NCBI GenBank assembly: GCA_963971405.1
Contig: OZ020490.1
Location: 10,030,874 to 10,094,873 of the forward strand
DNA length: 64,000 nucleotides
Origin: Psococerastis gibbosa
Lineage: Eukaryota; Arthropoda; Insecta; Psocodea; Psocidae
Reading direction: 5' to 3'
A program made the translations under genes and the position numbers. The notes beneath the pieces were generated by a model. That model had not been told where the DNA came from, did not search any database, and saw only the letters and a list, made by a program, of their open reading frames with translations. This document shows, one piece after another, positions 62,150 through 64,000 of this stretch (positions are counted from its first letter, which is position 1; the number at the start of each line of letters is the position of its first letter).

Positions 62150-62760
62150 AACTGAAACTGGGTGTCCCACGAGTGAAAATTTTTTGAAAAAATAGGCCCG
62201 AAATAGCAGGGCTCTCTAAATTTCAGCTGCAGTAACGTGTAGATTTTAGAGAATAATTTAAAAAACAACGGTGTTTTAGGCATTTTGACAGCGAAAAACT
62301 CTAAATTTTACTGATGAAGACTAATAAAATTCATAAAACATCAAAACAGATTGCATTCCCCAAAAAACATTTAATTTTGTCAATTTTTTTGTTGTTGAGA
62401 AATTATGAATAATTCATCTTCCAATGTATTGGGCGCCCTGCCATTACTACTGTGTTTTAATGTATTGGATTGCCCGTTCTAGAATAAGCAATATCATCCA
62501 TCAATTCTGTGCTTTGGGAGGGGGATATCCATGGCCGTAGGGGGTCCGGACCCCCCCCCCCTCCCGCGAAATGTTTGCAGCGTACACTACCTATAGTTAG
62601 AATGGAGTTTAATGAATTTTTAAATATATTGAGGTTACCTCACCTCCAGTGACGTCAGATGGACCCCCCCCCCCCGAAAAAAATTCTGGCTACCGCCATG
62701 GGGGATATCGAGGGATCCGAAATTTAGCCATAGGAAAATTATTTCCTATAAAATTACTCT
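62150..62760 (+). repeat. Dispersed repeat shared with 16.45-16.62 kb, split by a MITE
   Basis: GAAATTATGAATAATTCAT, TACTACTGTGTTxTAxTxTATTGG, GCCCGTTCT and CTGTGCTTTGGGA match 16480-16610. The hAT-type MITE at 62530-62700 interrupts it at GGGGATATC. Confidence 0.5.
62530..62700. mobile_element. hAT-type MITE with 9-bp flanking duplication
   Basis: A 171-bp element with ends CATGGCCGTAGG and CTGGCTACCGCCATG. GGGGATATC stands on both sides (62521-62529, 62701-62709). The 9-bp length may be an 8-bp duplication beside a G-run. Runs of 11-13 C lie inside both ends. Confidence 0.85.
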
Positions 62761-62984
62761 TATCATCTTTATTTTATTATCTTACATTTGTAGACCAAAG
62801 CTGAAGAACCCCCTCATAGCAGTGGCGTACGAGGGCAGCACTCAATAACTAACTACAACTAAAATTACTTTCTACTAACTGCGATATATTTTAACCGCGA
62901 TAATCAGCAAGTTTTGACTTTCATCCACACTACCATTAAATACTCATTGAACTAATGTCTAATAATAATACGGGATCTCGGTTG

Positions 62985-63250
62985 TGCTGTGCTGGGCTTT
63001 ACGAAAGTGCAAGGAAAATATGGTTCACTCAGCAGTAATACGAATGCTAAGAAGATCCTGCGGTGTAACGCTGAGAGTCCAACGTAGAAACCAAGATATA
63101 AAGCATGAGATGAGGACCCGTGACGTACAAGGGAAACCAAGAGAAAATACGTACTACGTAGAGACGAAAACCACCTAGTCAAAAGAGTAAGGAACCGGGA
63201 GATACAAGGAAGATCACCGGGCAGGCTGAAAGTAATACTGGAAAGAAAGA
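62985..63250 (+). pseudogene. Non-LTR reverse transcriptase tail fragment (LINE-E)
   Basis: Frames read SAVIRMLRRSCGVTLRVQRR and HEMRTRDVQGKPRENTYY, then HLVKRVRNREIQGRSPGRLK and VILERKIAGDTVLDL. RxxREIxGRxPGRxK matches the last part of many non-LTR enzymes. Several stops; dead. Confidence 0.5.
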
Positions 63251-63449
63251 TCGCCGGAGATACAGTCCTGGATTTATAAATAGGCCTAGGGGCGGCAGCG
63301 TCCTAGGGGCGGTAAATTCTTAATTATTAATGACTAATTCATTCGTTTATTTAACTTTCATTCGTTTATTTAAAAAACCGGTCCGAGTTTACTCGAACAT
63401 GCTTTCCAATTTATCAATTAGTAGATAGAAAAAATGATTACTTTCATGG

Positions 63450-64000
63450 TAAATAATTTTCCTATAGTTAAATTTCTGAAATTTGGGGAGGGGGAGGTTT
63501 ATCCACCTGACGTCACTGGAGGTGAAGTAAATTCTAGATAGGTCAGACATTACATTATATTACCACACAACAATAATGGCAGGTCACGCAATGCATTTAA
63601 GCGTGAATTTTCATTTTTTCAAAAACATTTTTTTTGCACAGAACAAATAGTTTTTTGGGAAAGCAACCAGTCCGGTTTCGTTACTCAATTTAACACCTAA
63701 AACATCCCTGAAGGTAGAAATCATCGATATAAAGGTTTCGCAGAAAAATTATTTTTTAGTCATTTTTCATTAAAATTTAGTTATTTTTATTTTTTTTACC
63801 CCCAGAAGCAAACTATCAAGGGGCAAGCGACCCACCGCATTTTGTCAACATTAATAACGACTGCAATATATGTGAATTCAAAAGAAATCGTTGGAGCCGT
63901 TTTTTAGAAATAATTTTTTTGACGTTTTTTTGGAGTTTTTTTAGAATAAAACCCCCCCAAATTAAGTTAGCCCAAAATAAAAATAAATGGTCATGAGGTA
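63450..64000 (-). repeat. Dispersed repeat R5 piece, inverted, running off the window
   Basis: GAAAGCAACCAGTCCGGTTT, AGCAAACTATCAAGGGGCAA, GCGACCCACCGCATTTTGTC and CCAAATTAAGTTAGCCCAAA are the reverse of blocks in 16230-16440 and 4540-4560. The repeat continues past the end. Confidence 0.5.

Overview
The window looks like an AT-rich, repeat-dense stretch of an invertebrate animal nuclear genome. An arthropod is my best guess, but no diagnostic single-copy gene confirms it. The evidence for an animal is spliceosomal introns with GT-AG borders, a TATA-type promoter, AATAAA signals, tRNA-derived SINEs, several non-LTR retrotransposon families, Penelope-like remnants and abundant hAT-type DNA transposons. 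There is no bacterial operon structure and no CRISPR array.

Two host genes can be reconstructed by joining open exons across phase-compatible splice sites. (1) A plus-strand gene at 55.17-59.83 kb has a TATA box, a 15-codon signal-peptide exon, a Gly/Tyr-rich exon and a long Gln/Pro/Thr/Tyr-rich repeat exon. The spliced product is 671 residues, secreted, and free of cysteine and tryptophan, resembling cuticle, silk or adhesive matrix proteins. (2) A minus-strand gene at 27.91-33.00 kb has four well-supported exons plus a tentative first exon. It encodes a charged all-helical protein with three 40-residue Lys/Glu/Ala repeats, like group 3 LEA proteins or exchangeable apolipoproteins.

The clearest mobile element is an apparently complete autonomous hAT transposon at 20259-23476. 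It has 13-bp terminal inverted repeats, a perfect 8-bp target duplication and an unbroken 812-aa transposase with TTF zinc finger, D-D-E residues and dimerisation domain. Around it lie at least a dozen non-autonomous hAT-type elements of several families. Nine have 6-8 of 8 matching target-site bases and one has a 9-bp duplication. Most of the long G or C runs in the window that I could place lie just inside such termini.

The rest is layered repeat: 3' fragments of at least five non-LTR families, a 5'-truncated RNase H-encoding element inserted into an older RTE copy, two tRNA-derived SINE families, Penelope-like fragments with hammerhead-like motifs, TTAA-type MITEs, several dispersed repeats of unknown class and five tandem arrays. 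Layout: 0-20 kb retroelement debris and two satellites; 20-23.5 kb intact hAT; 25-33 kb MITEs, a dimeric satellite and the LEA-like gene; 33-55 kb nested retroelements, Penelope foldbacks and tandem repeats; 55-60 kb the secreted repeat protein gene; 60.6-64 kb a minisatellite and dispersed repeats. Repeat family labels used below (RTE-A, RTE-B, LINE-C to LINE-G, SINE-A, SINE-B, R1-R6) are mine and local to this window.
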